Shown piece after piece: positions 33,923 to 44,482 of a stretch of 64,000 nucleotides of DNA. Made by a program: the position numbers and the translations under genes. Source of the DNA: an uncultured SAR116 cluster alpha proteobacterium (lineage in GTDB: Bacteria > Pseudomonadota > Alphaproteobacteria > Puniceispirillales > Marisalimonadaceae); the NCBI GenBank assembly GCA_902618025.1, contig CACMYY010000001.1:1-64000 (forward strand), given 5' to 3'. Each line of letters begins with the position of its first letter. Positions within the stretch are counted from its first letter, which is position 1. The notes below the pieces were generated by a model, which did no database searches, was not told the DNA's origin, and worked only from the letters and a program-made list of their open reading frames with translations.

Positions 33923-34267
33923 ATGGTTAAACCAATAACAAAAGAAACTCTATTTATGAATGTTATGGAATTGGATTTTCCTTCCAAGATTGAGTTAGAG
34001 CATTGGCTTGAAACTTTTCAAGAAAGAATATGGACTGAAGCTTTAATGGCAGATCTATCTAAAGCTGGTTTGATAAGAGTGACAGTTTCCCAAGTTTGGA
34101 ATAAAGAAAATCACAGACTTACAAGAGTTTTTGAATACGAGTCTGAGAAAGCATATAAAGACTGTCAAAAAATAATCGAAGAGAAAGTTGTTCCAAAAGT
34201 AGGGAAAAATTATAATACTAAATATAGGAACAATAGAGGAATTGTTCTTTATGATTATAGAAGTTGA
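33923..34267 (+). CDS. alpha/beta-barrel protein, QIWN family member 3
   Basis: A 114-residue member: VSQVWNKENHRLTRVFEYES, AYKDCQ and NNRGIVLYD. The N-terminal third is different from the other three. AGGAAATT before the ATG may serve as a ribosome-binding site. Adjacent, divergent to copy 2. Unknown role. Confidence 0.72.
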   Translation: MVKPITKETLFMNVMELDFPSKIELEHWLETFQERIWTEALMADLSKAGLIRVTVSQVWNKENHRLTRVFEYESEKAYKDCQKIIEEKVVPKVGKNYNTKYRNNRGIVLYDYRS

Positions 34268-34426
34268 TGAACTTTATAAATGATATTTTGTGTTGACGTT
34301 ATATATTGTTTATTTGAATTTTCTTTATTTATATTTTAATCTTAACTTAATTAACCTTTTATTATTGAACATTATTCACCTTTAAGTTTAATTTATGTTG
34401 ATAGCATTTTTATAGGAGTTTTATGA

Positions 34427-34789
34427 ATGTCAAAATTTTTAATTCACATCCACAGTGGTCCTGATTTAAAAAATAAAGCTACACTTGGAATGCTAGTTGC
34501 AATTACGGCATTTAAAAAAGGTAATGAAGTTAACATTTTTTTGGCAGCAGATGGAACACATTTGCTAAATATAAAAAGTGAAGGTGAAGTAGTGGGACAA
34601 GGTACGGGTGACTTAAAAAATCATTTAGATGAACTTAAACAAAATGATATTAAACTATATGTATCTGGCATGTCTGCAAAATCACGAGGTTATGATGAAA
34701 ATTTGTTGGATGGGTTCAATGCTGAGTTTGCTATGCCTGACAAGCTTTTAGAATTATCAACTGAAAGTGATGCTATTCTTTGTTACTAA
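34427..34789 (+). CDS. DsrE/DsrF-like family protein
   Basis: A 120-residue cytoplasmic protein of the DsrE fold (sulfur-relay and related proteins). It has FLIHIHSGPDLKNKATLGML, a helix entering VAITAFKKGNEVNIFL, and YVSGMSAKSRGY where sulfur carriers often carry a cysteine; here the segment has none, so sulfur transfer is doubtful. AGGAGTTTT precedes the start. Unknown partner. Confidence 0.8.
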   Translation: MSKFLIHIHSGPDLKNKATLGMLVAITAFKKGNEVNIFLAADGTHLLNIKSEGEVVGQGTGDLKNHLDELKQNDIKLYVSGMSAKSRGYDENLLDGFNAEFAMPDKLLELSTESDAILCY

Positions 34790-34898
34790 ATTTAAATTAC
34801 AAAATCACAACCTGTAAACACATTTGTGTGAGACATTAAAATATATTTTTATTAAACATCGGTCTTTAATAGATGTTCAATACCTCATGGAGATAACT

Positions 34899-35216
34899 AT
34901 GGATAAATTTACAAAAGTGAATGTTGAGAAATTAGCTAATATTTATTTTGAAGGAAATGTAATTAGTCGTAATATATTTTTGGAGGATGGTTCTAGAAAA
35001 ACATTGGGAGTTATGTTGCCTGGTAAATATGAATTTAATACAGATGCAAGAGAATTAATGGAAATTATCTCTGGAAAATTAAATTTAAAGCTTCAAAATC
35101 AGGATGATTGGAAATTGGTAAAAAAGGGAATGAAATTTAATGTTCCTAAAAAGTCGTCTTTTAAAGTAGAGGTATTAGAACTAATTAACTACACTTGCTC
35201 ATATTTTGATGACTAA
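34899..35216 (+). CDS. ppnP: pyrimidine/purine nucleoside phosphorylase (PpnP, DUF1255)
   Basis: A cupin-fold enzyme of 105 residues from the ATG at 34899, which follows GGAG by about eight bases; an upstream in-frame ATG gives 130 residues without family support. It shows the order of E. coli PpnP: an N-terminal NIYFEGNVISR, TLGVMLPGKYEFNT, MEIISGKLNL, and KFNVPKKSSFKVEV. PpnP splits nucleosides by phosphorolysis, giving bases and ribose-1-phosphate. Confidence 0.85.
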   Translation: MDKFTKVNVEKLANIYFEGNVISRNIFLEDGSRKTLGVMLPGKYEFNTDARELMEIISGKLNLKLQNQDDWKLVKKGMKFNVPKKSSFKVEVLELINYTCSYFDD

Positions 35217-35262
35217 TATTTTAGTAATCTAATTATTTATTAGAAAAAATAGAGAATTTGAT

Positions 35263-35610
35263 TTGTTCATTTTTTTTAAAATTATAATTACAGCATTAAT
35301 AATTGTTATCGTTACTGAGATAGCTAAGTTTAATGACAGAATTGGTGGATTAATAGCCGCCTTGCCTATTACAACCTTTATTATCCTATTTTGGTTGCAT
35401 TATGAGAATAATTCGGTTGAAAAGATATCTAATCACGTATCATATACCCTTTTATATGTGCTTCCAACACTTCCAATGTTTCTAGTTTTTCCTTATCTCA
35501 TAAATAAATTTGGTTTTTATTGGTCAATAATTTTTAGTGTGTTAATTACTGCTTTTTTCATTTTTTTAGTACATTTTTTTACAAAAAAGTATGGTTACAA
35601 AATTTTGTAG
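35263..35610 (+). CDS. DUF3147 membrane protein
   Basis: A 115-residue inner-membrane protein with four hydrophobic segments. The first holds IVTEIAKFNDRIGGLIAALP, the mark of the DUF3147 family. The start codon is TTG (35263) and no clear ribosome-binding site is seen. Function of the family is not known. Confidence 0.75.
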   Translation: MFIFFKIIITALIIVIVTEIAKFNDRIGGLIAALPITTFIILFWLHYENNSVEKISNHVSYTLLYVLPTLPMFLVFPYLINKFGFYWSIIFSVLITAFFIFLVHFFTKKYGYKIL

Positions 35611-35689
35611 ATACTTTAAACTACTATGCTTGATGTATTGAAAATTATTAAACATTAATTGGTTCATTCTAAAGGTACTAAGTAAATAC

Positions 35690-36439
35690 ATGTATTTTGA
35701 TTATTTGGAAACTTTTACTATAACATTAATTTTTTTCTCTGTTTTTGTTGGTGGTATAGTTAAAGGATCTGTAGGCATAGGAATGTCTATGTTTTCTGTT
35801 CCGATTATTGCGTTTATATTGCCTCCTACTAAAGCAATGATGCTTTTGTGTGTACCAGTTATCACAACTAACTTTATTCAAATGAGTATAAAAAAAGGAA
35901 TTACTGATTATAGGTTCTTTCCTATGTTCTTAATGCTGTTTGTGGGCATATTAATTGGTGGAAAGTTAATTCTCCAACTTAATTTTCGGACAATTTCAAT
36001 TATCATTGCACTAACTATTATCTTTTTTACATTTATTAATTTTTTGGGTTTAAACCTTAAAAATATAAAACAAAAAAATGAAAAAATATTATCTGTAATT
36101 ATCGGTTTTTTTTCGGGTATACTAGGAGGATTGTCTACGTTCTATGCACCACCTATAATAACTTTTTTAGTTTCATTAAATCTTGAAAAAGAGAGTTTTA
36201 TAAGAACTACGGCAACAATGTACTTTTTAGCTTCAATACCACTTTACTCTTCGCTTATTTATCACGGTTTGGGTAATTTTTATGATTTGTTAATAAGCTT
36301 AGTTGTAACTCCCCTAGCATTGTTAGGACAGTATTTTGGAACTAAAATAAGAATTAGGTTATCTAATATAATATTTAGAAAGACTATTTTATCAATCTTA
36401 ATTATTATTGGATTTTCACTATTAATTAAAAATTTATAG
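35690..36439 (+). CDS. TSUP/TauE-SafE family membrane transporter
   Basis: A 249-residue membrane protein with about eight helices. GGIVKGSVGIGMSMFSVPII (residues 20-40) and GFFSGILGGLSTFYAPPI (about 138-155) are the two repeats typical of TSUP proteins, which export sulfite, sulfonate or related anions. Substrate unknown. It stands alone, with PurN about 70 bp downstream. Confidence 0.85.
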   Translation: MYFDYLETFTITLIFFSVFVGGIVKGSVGIGMSMFSVPIIAFILPPTKAMMLLCVPVITTNFIQMSIKKGITDYRFFPMFLMLFVGILIGGKLILQLNFRTISIIIALTIIFFTFINFLGLNLKNIKQKNEKILSVIIGFFSGILGGLSTFYAPPIITFLVSLNLEKESFIRTTATMYFLASIPLYSSLIYHGLGNFYDLLISLVVTPLALLGQYFGTKIRIRLSNIIFRKTILSILIIIGFSLLIKNL

Positions 36440-36506
36440 GAATTTCTTGTATATATTTTTGTTTAGAAAGTAACTTTAGATCTAATTAAAAAATATGTGA
36501 GTTTAT

Positions 36507-37052
36507 ATGTGTAGTAATATAGCTGTGTTGTTGAGTGGTAATGGTTCAAATTTGAAAGCCATAATTGATAAAGGTACAAAGGTAAGTTTTGTTGCTTCTA
36601 ATAATCCTAAGGCTTTAGGTTTGCAAATTGCAAAAAATGCAAACATACCTTCATATTCTTGGAAGAACGTTTCAGAGTTAGAAGAAGAAGTATTAAAATT
36701 AATAATTGAATATAATGTTAAATTATTAGTGCTTGCAGGATATATGAGATTGTTAAGTAAAAATTTTGTAAATTCTTTGCCCTCAAAATTTATCGTTAAT
36801 GTTCATCCATCACTTCTTCCAAATTATAAGGGGATGAATGCTATTAAACAAGCATTAGACGATAGTGCTCAATATACAGGTGTAACAATACATTATGTAG
36901 ATGAAGGTATGGATAGCGGCTCTATAATAAAACAAAATATCATCAAAATTAATGAGAATGATACTGAAGAAACTTTAAAAGATCGTTTACAAAAAATAGA
37001 ACATCGTCTTTATTCTGATATAATAAAATCTATTTTAATTAAGAATCAATAA
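36507..37052 (+). CDS. purN: phosphoribosylglycinamide formyltransferase
   Basis: A 181-residue enzyme of purine synthesis that transfers a formyl group from 10-formyl-tetrahydrofolate to GAR. The phosphate loop GNGSN (11-15) and the catalytic triad Asn98, His100 (NVHPSLLP) and Asp136 (DSGSI) are in place and GVTIHYVDEGMD is conserved. It is the normal length, apart from the short C-terminal end. It is not next to purM here. Confidence 0.93.
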   Translation: MCSNIAVLLSGNGSNLKAIIDKGTKVSFVASNNPKALGLQIAKNANIPSYSWKNVSELEEEVLKLIIEYNVKLLVLAGYMRLLSKNFVNSLPSKFIVNVHPSLLPNYKGMNAIKQALDDSAQYTGVTIHYVDEGMDSGSIIKQNIIKINENDTEETLKDRLQKIEHRLYSDIIKSILIKNQ

Positions 37053-37137
37053 TATTTAATTTTAAGATTTTATATTACTTTATAATTTATTATTTCAGTT
37101 ATATAACTATACAGTTAATGGAAAGTTGTAATTAACT

Positions 37138-37527
37138 ATGAATATTGGAAAAGCATCTAAATTATCAGAGTTAACAGTAAAAGCTGTTAGATATTATGAC
37201 AATATTGGTCTTGTAAAACCTCATCAAAATATCTTATCTGGATATCGTGAATATAACGATGAAGATGTTTTAAAATTGAAATTTGTAGGGAAAGCTAGAA
37301 AATTTAATTTTAGTATTGATGAATGTAGGGAATTATTATCCTTATACGAAAATAAAAGCAGGCCTAGTAAAGATGTAAAAAAATTAACCCTAGAGAAAAT
37401 TTCTCAAATAGATGAAAAATTAAAGCAGTTACAAAATTTAAAAGATGAATTAAGTTATCTAGCTGATAATTGTCATGGTGATGACAGACCAAATTGTCCA
37501 ATTCTTGATGCTTTGTCAAAAAAATGA
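37138..37527 (+). CDS. MerR-family regulator of the CueR/HmrR type
   Basis: A 129-residue regulator. Residues 1-70 form the MerR winged helix (IGKASKLSELTVKAVRYYDNIG), residues 75-110 the dimer coiled coil. The metal loop has Cys112 and Cys120 in CHGDDRPNCPIL, the pattern of Cu(I)-sensing CueR/HmrR. No copper ATPase or oxidase is near; the next gene, overlapping by 4 bp, is an EamA-type transporter. Its targets may be elsewhere. Confidence 0.88.
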   Translation: MNIGKASKLSELTVKAVRYYDNIGLVKPHQNILSGYREYNDEDVLKLKFVGKARKFNFSIDECRELLSLYENKSRPSKDVKKLTLEKISQIDEKLKQLQNLKDELSYLADNCHGDDRPNCPILDALSKK

Positions 37528-38375
37528 AAAATATTTCTGATACAACTGTATCTATAATATTAATGATTATATCTGGTTTCAGCTTCATAGTAATGCATAG
37601 TGCAGCAAAATTTTTGTCAGACGAAATACATATTTTTGAAATAACATTTCTCAGATGTGCACTTGTAATAGTTGTGCTATCCCCAATTATATTTAAGGAA
37701 GGAAAATCTACTTTTGTAACTAAACAACCCAAATTTCAGCTATATAGAATCATTACAAATTCAATTGCTATGCTGTGTTTTTTTTATGGTTTAACATTAA
37801 CAACGTTATCAGAGGTAACAGCTTTAAATTTAACAGTCCCCATTTTCACAACACTATTAGCATTTGTGTTTTTAAAAGAAAAACTTAGAAAACATAGGCT
37901 TATTGCTCTTTTTGTAGGTTTTTTTGGTGCGATGATAGTTCTAAGACCTGATATCCAAGTGAATGTGGGGGGACTCTTTATTCTAATTTCATCACTAATT
38001 TGGTCAATTTCTCTGATTTTTATAAAAAAGTTAACTGAAACAGACTCACCAGTGACAATATCTCTTTATGCAGGTGTTGGAATGATACCAGCAACATTTG
38101 TAGCTGCATATCCATATTTAACAATGCCAAATCTATACCAATTTTCTATAATTTTTTTTATAGCTATTACTGGAACAATAGCTCAAACACTTTTAAATAG
38201 CGCATTTAAACGAGGAGAGTTGGCAATCTTACTACCACTTGATTATTTAAAATTAATTTGGTCTGTTTTAATTGGATATACTATTTTTGTAGAGAGTACT
38301 CCTTATACTTTATGGATAGGTAGTTTTTTGATTGTAGGAGCTTCTTCATATATAGCGTGGAGAGAAAGAAATTAA
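37524..38375 (+). CDS. EamA/DMT-family transporter
   Basis: A 283-residue membrane protein with ten hydrophobic segments in two EamA halves. TFLRCALVIVVLSPI and LTLTTLSEVTALNLTVPIFT are typical of drug/metabolite exporters near RhaT/SAM-type carriers. The ATG overlaps the CueR-like stop (ATGA), so the two are co-translated. Substrate unknown. Confidence 0.87.
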   Translation: MKNISDTTVSIILMIISGFSFIVMHSAAKFLSDEIHIFEITFLRCALVIVVLSPIIFKEGKSTFVTKQPKFQLYRIITNSIAMLCFFYGLTLTTLSEVTALNLTVPIFTTLLAFVFLKEKLRKHRLIALFVGFFGAMIVLRPDIQVNVGGLFILISSLIWSISLIFIKKLTETDSPVTISLYAGVGMIPATFVAAYPYLTMPNLYQFSIIFFIAITGTIAQTLLNSAFKRGELAILLPLDYLKLIWSVLIGYTIFVESTPYTLWIGSFLIVGASSYIAWRERN

Positions 38376-38399
38376 ATTTAATTTGAAATTTTTTTTAAA

Positions 38400-40175
38400 T
38401 TATTTATTTTCAAATGAAATCATGCTTCCATACGAACCACTTCTTAGCCTAGTGTAATGAAAATTACATAAGGGATCATCAGGATATGTGTCCTTTAGTT
38501 TCTTAAATTTTTTTATTGATAGGTCTTTGTTAATATTTAACTGATCATAAGCTTGTTTATATTCTTTAATTGGAGCTTGTTTTTTGTCGTTAATTATTGG
38601 TTCAAATGCGCCAATGGGTTTTGATTTTCCCTTAAATATTAATTCGCCAATTGGTCTAAATTCTAAAGTAGTTAATTTCTTTGATATTTCTTCTGAAACA
38701 CACATTCTTGTACCAAGTTTTTTGTTTATTTGTTCCATTCTAGATGCAGTGTTAACCAAATCCCCTTGCACTGTATAGTCAAAAAATGACTCACCTCCAA
38801 AATTCCCCACAATAGCGTTACCAGTATGAACAGCAATTCTGGTATTTCCAAAATTTAAATTTTTGTTAATTTGTTCATCTTTAAATTTCCTGCAAAAATC
38901 GTCAATTTCTAGAGCACAGTTCATTGCAGATAAACAATGATTAGCATTTTCAATGGGAGCACCAAAAAATGCTAATAGTGCATCCCCAATAATTTTATCT
39001 ATTGTACCACCATGTTTAAGTACCAATTTGCATAAACCATCCAAGTAGCTATTTAGAATCGGAAGTACTATAGAGGGTTCTGTTTGTTCTATCAATTCAG
39101 TAAATTTTTCAAGGTCAGTGAAAATAATTGTAATCTCTTGCCTTTTCCCTCCTAAAATTAACTGACTAGGATTTTTAATTAATTCATTAACTACTACCTC
39201 TGGAACAAATTTAGAAAATGCTTCCTTTATAAATTTATTCTGTTGTTTCTCCTTATCAATAGATTGTTTTTTAAAAATTCCTGATTTTATTCTGGCTCTT
39301 AATAATTTTAGATTCACTGGCTTAGGTAAGTAATCATCAGCCCCAGCCTCTATACATTTAGTAATGCTAGAAGTGTCATCTAATGCAGACATCATTATTA
39401 CTGGCATATCTTTTAATTCTTTATCATTTTTCATTTCTATTAAAACCTCAATGCCAGATTTGTTAGGCATTATCACATCTAATAAGATAAGATCAAAATT
39501 TTTCATTCTCATTAAATCTAAAGCTTCTTTGCCATCGACAGCCTCTGATATTTCATGACCGTCAGCTTTTAAATGTCTCGAAACTAATTCTCTATTAATT
39601 TGAATATCGTCAACAATCAATATGTGACCCGTGTCGATTTCATTTGAATTTTCATCGCTATTGTTTGATGAAATAAGCTTTTCAAGATCTTTTAATATTT
39701 TCTTATTGAAAAAAGTGTCTTTGGCATTATCAATTTTTGTTGTTGAAAAATCAATAATGTTTCCAATTTTTTCTAAAAAATCATTACTTGCTTTAATTAT
39801 AAATTTTAAATCTTGAAAGATCTGCTTATCATTCAATTCCGATAAATCTTCTAGCAAAATTTCACTATATCCTCTAATTGCATTTATTGGGGTTCTTAGA
39901 TCATGTCGGATTTTACTTTCGATTTCTTTTAAAGAATCATTTGAATTAAAATTTTTATTTTCTGGGTTTAATAAATCAGATACTAATTGCATTAAATTAT
40001 TTGAAGCAGTAATAATATTTTCACAATCAGTTATCTCATCCTTAAGATTTTTATTTTTAAAATTCTGTAGTAAAAGCTCACTATAGCTATAAATGATCTC
40101 AGCTGGTGAGAGGAGTTCTTGCTTTATATTAGCAATTTTAATTTTTTGGTCAGTAGTTAAGTCTAAGTTTTTCAT
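38400..40175 (-). CDS. phosphorelay protein: two HisKA-like domains, receiver, adenylate cyclase
   Basis: A 591-residue cytoplasmic protein. Residues 80-145 form a HisKA-type dimer domain with His91 (RHDLRTPINAI) but no ATPase domain follows. Residues 10-70 look like a second, degenerate copy (KQELLSPAEIIYSYSELL) with Gln19 in place of the histidine. The receiver covers about 184-300 with Asp233 as phosphoacceptor. The class III cyclase domain (about 345-530) has metal aspartates Asp354 and Asp398. It is the last gene of an operon whose first gene is a hybrid kinase, so phosphoryl flow may control cAMP production. Confidence 0.88.
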   Translation of the reverse strand: MKNLDLTTDQKIKIANIKQELLSPAEIIYSYSELLLQNFKNKNLKDEITDCENIITASNNLMQLVSDLLNPENKNFNSNDSLKEIESKIRHDLRTPINAIRGYSEILLEDLSELNDKQIFQDLKFIIKASNDFLEKIGNIIDFSTTKIDNAKDTFFNKKILKDLEKLISSNNSDENSNEIDTGHILIVDDIQINRELVSRHLKADGHEISEAVDGKEALDLMRMKNFDLILLDVIMPNKSGIEVLIEMKNDKELKDMPVIMMSALDDTSSITKCIEAGADDYLPKPVNLKLLRARIKSGIFKKQSIDKEKQQNKFIKEAFSKFVPEVVVNELIKNPSQLILGGKRQEITIIFTDLEKFTELIEQTEPSIVLPILNSYLDGLCKLVLKHGGTIDKIIGDALLAFFGAPIENANHCLSAMNCALEIDDFCRKFKDEQINKNLNFGNTRIAVHTGNAIVGNFGGESFFDYTVQGDLVNTASRMEQINKKLGTRMCVSEEISKKLTTLEFRPIGELIFKGKSKPIGAFEPIINDKKQAPIKEYKQAYDQLNINKDLSIKKFKKLKDTYPDDPLCNFHYTRLRSGSYGSMISFENK

Positions 40176-40186
40176 CTAATTAAATT

Positions 40187-40543
40187 TTAAGTTAAAGATG
40201 AAATTTTGCTTAGTAATCTATTTAGATCTATTGGTTTTGTGTCATATTCGTCACAACCTGCCGCTAACGCTTTTTCTTTATCTTGTGCCATAGCATGCGC
40301 AGTAAGTGCAATGATTGGTATTTTTGATGTGTCTGAGTTTGATTTTAGCTTTTTAGTTGCTTCCCATCCATCCATTACCGGTAAACTCATATCCATCAGA
40401 ATTAGGTCAGGTTTCTCGCTAAGAGTTTTTTTTACTCCTTCTTCACCATCAACAGCTATAATTATTTCAAAGCCCTTTTTTACAAGCCTTCTTGATAGCA
40501 TGTCTCTGTTCATTTCGTTGTCTTCTACTATTAAAATTTTCAT
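40187..40543 (-). CDS. single-domain response regulator
   Basis: A 118-residue stand-alone receiver (CheY/DivK-like). [14 protein letters not shown] has the acidic pair, [17 protein letters not shown] the phosphoacceptor Asp, IIALTAHAM the Thr and DTKPID the Lys. It overlaps the hybrid kinase gene by 4 bp and ends 11 bp before the cyclase gene. A carrier in the relay is the likely job. Confidence 0.92.
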   Translation of the reverse strand: MKILIVEDNEMNRDMLSRRLVKKGFEIIIAVDGEEGVKKTLSEKPDLILMDMSLPVMDGWEATKKLKSNSDTSKIPIIALTAHAMAQDKEKALAAGCDEYDTKPIDLNRLLSKISSLT

Positions 40544-43488
40544 TTTTTCACCTTAAAATTTTTTAATAATTTTTTTAATTTAATTTCAATAGCAGATAAA
40601 TCTGTACTATTTTTTGGTATGGCTTTGAGTTTATATTTTTTTAACTCATCTTGATCTTTTTTTGTAAGGTTTTTTGCAGTAAGAACAAAGACTGGGATTT
40701 TGTTATCTGGATAAAGTTTATGAAATTTTTCAAGAAAAGCAAAGCCATCCATTTCAGGCATAAGTAAGTCGAGCATTATCAAATCAGGCTTAAAATTTTT
40801 AATCTTGTTCAATCCATCAAGTCCATTTTTTGCTTCTTTCAACACATAACTTTTATTTTTAAGTGCTTTTATTAAATTTTTTCTAGTAAGTTCGTCATCA
40901 TCAATAATTAAAATATTTTTTTGATCATTTTTACTTAAGTATTTTTCTAAATTATTAATCAGTAAATCTTTATTTACCGGTTTTGTAAAAAACTTCTCAG
41001 CACCTAGTGTTATTGCCATACCACTATCACCTGATACTGAAATTATCATAATCGGTATATTTTTGAGATCTTTATCTTTTTTTATTTTATTTAAAAATGA
41101 ATAACCGTCACTTACAGGCATCTGTAAATCTAACAAAATTACTTTTGGGTTCACTTTTCTTGCTACTTCAAAACCTTGTTTGGCATTGAAGGCGTTTACA
41201 ATTTTGTAATCGTGCTCTTTTAAAATTCTATTTAAAATATCGTGAACTGATTTTTCGTCATCTATTATTAAAATATCTGCATTTTTAGGAAGTGCATCTA
41301 CATTAAGTTCTTCAATATCGTGGTTGTTTTCTTTAAACCTCATTATAAATGTAGAACCAAAGTTTTTTTTACTTTTGACAGAAACCGATCCTCCCATTAA
41401 TTCACATAATTTTTTTGTTATAGATAATCCTAATCCTGTTCCACCATATTTTATTGAAGTGGTTTTATCGACTTGAGAAAATTCTTTAAATAATTTCTTT
41501 TGTTGAGAAGGTGTCATTCCAATTCCAGTATCATTAATTTCTATATTAATAAATCCAGATTTCTGTTTATTTACTTTAATCGTAATTAATCCATCTTTTG
41601 TAAATTTACTAGCATTGCTAACTAAATTGAAGATACATTGTTTTATTCTGGTTTGGTCAGCATTAATTTTTGAAATTTTTTCATCAAAAACCATTTTGAG
41701 TTTATTATTATTTTTTTCAACCAGAGGTTTTGTAATAGAAATGACATCATCTAATAATTCTCTTAAATCAAATTCTTCATTTACAAGTTCTAATTTTTCA
41801 GCCTCAATTTTAGATAAATCTAAAACATCATTAATTAACTGTAATAAATGTCGTCCCGAACGCTCAATTTTTTTAACATCCTCTATTTGATCTTCATTTG
41901 TCTTTTCATCTAAATCATCTAACAATATTTCGCTATATCCTATTATAGCATTTAAAGGAGTTCTCAATTCATGGCTCATATTAGCTAAAAAATCACTTTT
42001 AGCTTCATTTGCAATATTAGCCTTTTTAGATACTTCTTTTAATTCTTGACTCTGTTCTTCTAACAATTTTGTTCTCTCTTTTACTTTTATATCCAACATC
42101 AAATGTTGGTTTTTCAATTCTTTTGATAATGAAGAAAATGATTGTCCAAACAATTCCATTGTAGATTTAGTATTTTTAGAATTATTTTTAGAATTTCTTG
42201 TCATATAAGATAAATCCTTATAGATTTTTTCTTTTGAAGCACCCTCAAGCATATCAGCAAGCTTTTTAGTTTCATTGATAATAAAAATTTCTTCTTTTCT
42301 CCTGTTTTCCTTTTCTTTATTTTCCAAAGAGTTTATAAGAATAGTATTTTCTCTAAATGCATTAATTGCATTTGATAAATTACCTACCTCATCATTCTTA
42401 CCTTTTGGAATTTCAACATCAGTATTTCCTTGTGATAATGCTTTCATAACATCTATTGACTGATACAAAGGGTTAAAACTTCTTTTTAAAAAGATATTAA
42501 TTAAAAATATTATCAAGAAAGAAATAGCGAATATTGATATTAAAGATGATATAAATAAAAATTGTTCATCTTCATAGATTTTTGAAATGTCAGAAAACAA
42601 AATTAACTTTCCTGGTGCGGTTTGATCAATTGAAAATAAAGGGATTATTGATGTGTAAAGAATGTATTTAGAATTTTCTTTATCATTCACATTAATTTTG
42701 AAAATTTCAGTATTGTTGAAATTTTTTGGCAGATTATCATAAATTTGCCTACCTTGATTATAATATGCAAATGATGAAAACATTTCCTCCTTGTTAGGGT
42801 CTTGGACAATAATTTCAGTTTTAGTAACTGTTTTTAATTCATTTACTAGTGGTTCAAATAAAGAAATGAAAACGATATGACCAAAACCATCTTTATTGTC
42901 ATTTCTTCTTAAAATAACAGGTATGCTAACAGCAGCATGGTAGCCATCTGTAAATCTTGAAATCGTCCTAAGTGTTTGGAATTTAGCAAACGCTCCAAAT
43001 TTTTTTTTAACTCCAATATCAGCATTTTGAAAAACGTTAGATTTGATAAGATTTAACGTTGCACTTGTATCTAAAGGAGATTTCAACCCACCAGCGAAAA
43101 CAAGTTTTTTGTTTTCGTCATATAAATGAATACCAGATAGAGAACCTTTATCTCTAAGTTCTTGAAATATTAAATCGAGGTCAGACAAAATCAATTTATT
43201 TTTAAAATTATCTAGATCCGACAGAGTTGATTTATTTTTTAAATTATCTTTGGTATTAAATTCATTTAACTTAGATGCTAGTAAATCTATAGTTGCTTTT
43301 TGTTTTTCAATTTCTTTAAATTTATTATCTAAGATTTTAGACCAAGTACCGAGTTGACCAGAATAAACTAAATCTTGAAACCTTAGCGTAGACTTTTGTT
43401 CTTTAAAATAAAAAGCTAATAAAAAAGATAATATAACAAATGATAAAACGAATAAAAAAAGTATATTAATTTTTGATCTTAATAACAT
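40540..43488 (-). CDS. hybrid histidine kinase with two receiver domains
   Basis: A 982-residue membrane sensor kinase. A first membrane helix (residues 8-28), a periplasmic sensor domain of about 280 residues, a second helix (about 311-335), a HAMP domain and a coiled coil come before HisKA with His506 ([13 protein letters not shown]). The ATPase domain has [16 protein letters not shown] and [11 protein letters not shown]. Two receivers follow, with [11 protein letters not shown] and [11 protein letters not shown]. It heads a three-gene operon with a receiver and a cyclase. Confidence 0.93.
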   Translation of the reverse strand: MLLRSKINILFLFVLSFVILSFLLAFYFKEQKSTLRFQDLVYSGQLGTWSKILDNKFKEIEKQKATIDLLASKLNEFNTKDNLKNKSTLSDLDNFKNKLILSDLDLIFQELRDKGSLSGIHLYDENKKLVFAGGLKSPLDTSATLNLIKSNVFQNADIGVKKKFGAFAKFQTLRTISRFTDGYHAAVSIPVILRRNDNKDGFGHIVFISLFEPLVNELKTVTKTEIIVQDPNKEEMFSSFAYYNQGRQIYDNLPKNFNNTEIFKINVNDKENSKYILYTSIIPLFSIDQTAPGKLILFSDISKIYEDEQFLFISSLISIFAISFLIIFLINIFLKRSFNPLYQSIDVMKALSQGNTDVEIPKGKNDEVGNLSNAINAFRENTILINSLENKEKENRRKEEIFIINETKKLADMLEGASKEKIYKDLSYMTRNSKNNSKNTKSTMELFGQSFSSLSKELKNQHLMLDIKVKERTKLLEEQSQELKEVSKKANIANEAKSDFLANMSHELRTPLNAIIGYSEILLDDLDEKTNEDQIEDVKKIERSGRHLLQLINDVLDLSKIEAEKLELVNEEFDLRELLDDVISITKPLVEKNNNKLKMVFDEKISKINADQTRIKQCIFNLVSNASKFTKDGLITIKVNKQKSGFINIEINDTGIGMTPSQQKKLFKEFSQVDKTTSIKYGGTGLGLSITKKLCELMGGSVSVKSKKNFGSTFIMRFKENNHDIEELNVDALPKNADILIIDDEKSVHDILNRILKEHDYKIVNAFNAKQGFEVARKVNPKVILLDLQMPVSDGYSFLNKIKKDKDLKNIPIMIISVSGDSGMAITLGAEKFFTKPVNKDLLINNLEKYLSKNDQKNILIIDDDELTRKNLIKALKNKSYVLKEAKNGLDGLNKIKNFKPDLIMLDLLMPEMDGFAFLEKFHKLYPDNKIPVFVLTAKNLTKKDQDELKKYKLKAIPKNSTDLSAIEIKLKKLLKNFKVKK

Positions 43489-43540
43489 ACATAAATATTA
43501 GTAATACTAAATAAATTAACAAACAAATTTTAGATTTAAT

Positions 43541-44482
43541 TCATACTCTCACTAATTTTTTGCCCAAATTTAAACCATTTAGAATATTTACAAGTGAAGC
43601 AGGGGCACTTTCTAGTCCATCACTTATATCCTCATCGCTAACTAACTTGCCTTCAACGTACCATTTTAGCAATTTATTATAAATTTCTTGATATTTGTTA
43701 AAATAATCAAGAACCAATAAGCCTTCAATTTTAGCCCTTTTAATAAGTAAGGTTCGGTTAACCCTTGGACCAATTGGCATTGGAAATGAAGGCATACCTA
43801 TTGTTCCACATATTACAATCCTAGCCTTAATGTTTAAATTTTCCATAACCGCATCAAATTGTGTGCCACCAACATTATCAAAAAAGCAGTCAATTCCGTT
43901 GGGAGCTATTTTCTTTATTCTATTAGATAAATCATTTTCTTCTTTATAATTGATAACTTCATCATATCCAAATTTACTTTTACACATAGCTACTTTATTG
44001 TCTGAACTAGTAAGGCCTACTGTTCTACAACCATAAATTTTAGCTAACTGCCCAACTGCCGATCCTACACTGCCTGCAGCAGTTGTAACCAAAACAACAT
44101 CATTTTTTTTTGGCTTGCATATATCAATTAATCCTGCATAAGCGGTTATTCCATTTAAACCTAAAACACCTAAATTTTTAGGTAATGGGGCTAATTTTGG
44201 ATCAATTTTTAATTGAATTTTGTTTTCATCTACTACAGAAAATCTTTGCCAACCTAGCCACCCAACTACATGTTCATCAACTTTAAAATTTTTGTTTTTA
44301 GAGAATATAATTTTACCAACCCCAAAACTCCTCATGGTACTATTTAAAGGAACTGGTTCAGAATAGTTGCCAACATCGCTAATCCAGCCTCTCATCGCTG
44401 GATCAACGGATACATATTTCACCTCAACAAGAAAATGATTATCCCTAATTTCGTCAATTTCATCGTTTATACTTTGAAACAA
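43541..44482 (-). CDS. CurA-like NADP-dependent oxidoreductase, unusual start
   Basis: A medium-chain reductase of the CurA/leukotriene B4 12-hydroxydehydrogenase group. VDPAMRGWI is the mark of the group, and VLVTTAAGSVGSAVGQLAKI is the cofactor-binding motif. From TTG at 44482 it would lack the first strand. The same frame further upstream reads TKIILKKRPSKAIKEDL, the usual CurA beginning, but holds only ATT codons as possible starts (44551, 44548, 44524) after an in-frame TAG at 44561-44563. Either a rare ATT start or a damaged start is involved. Confidence 0.8.
   Translation of the reverse strand: MFQSINDEIDEIRDNHFLVEVKYVSVDPAMRGWISDVGNYSEPVPLNSTMRSFGVGKIIFSKNKNFKVDEHVVGWLGWQRFSVVDENKIQLKIDPKLAPLPKNLGVLGLNGITAYAGLIDICKPKKNDVVLVTTAAGSVGSAVGQLAKIYGCRTVGLTSSDNKVAMCKSKFGYDEVINYKEENDLSNRIKKIAPNGIDCFFDNVGGTQFDAVMENLNIKARIVICGTIGMPSFPMPIGPRVNRTLLIKRAKIEGLLVLDYFNKYQEIYNKLLKWYVEGKLVSDEDISDGLESAPASLVNILNGLNLGKKLVRV

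Noticed and set aside
34427-34789. DsrE-like protein as part of a sulfur relay
   Set aside because: No DsrF/DsrH/TusA partners nearby and no cysteine at the expected loop, so only the fold-level name is given.
37138-38375. CueR-like regulator plus EamA transporter as a copper export operon
   Set aside because: EamA proteins are not known copper exporters and no CopA or copper chaperone lies nearby; overlap alone is not enough.
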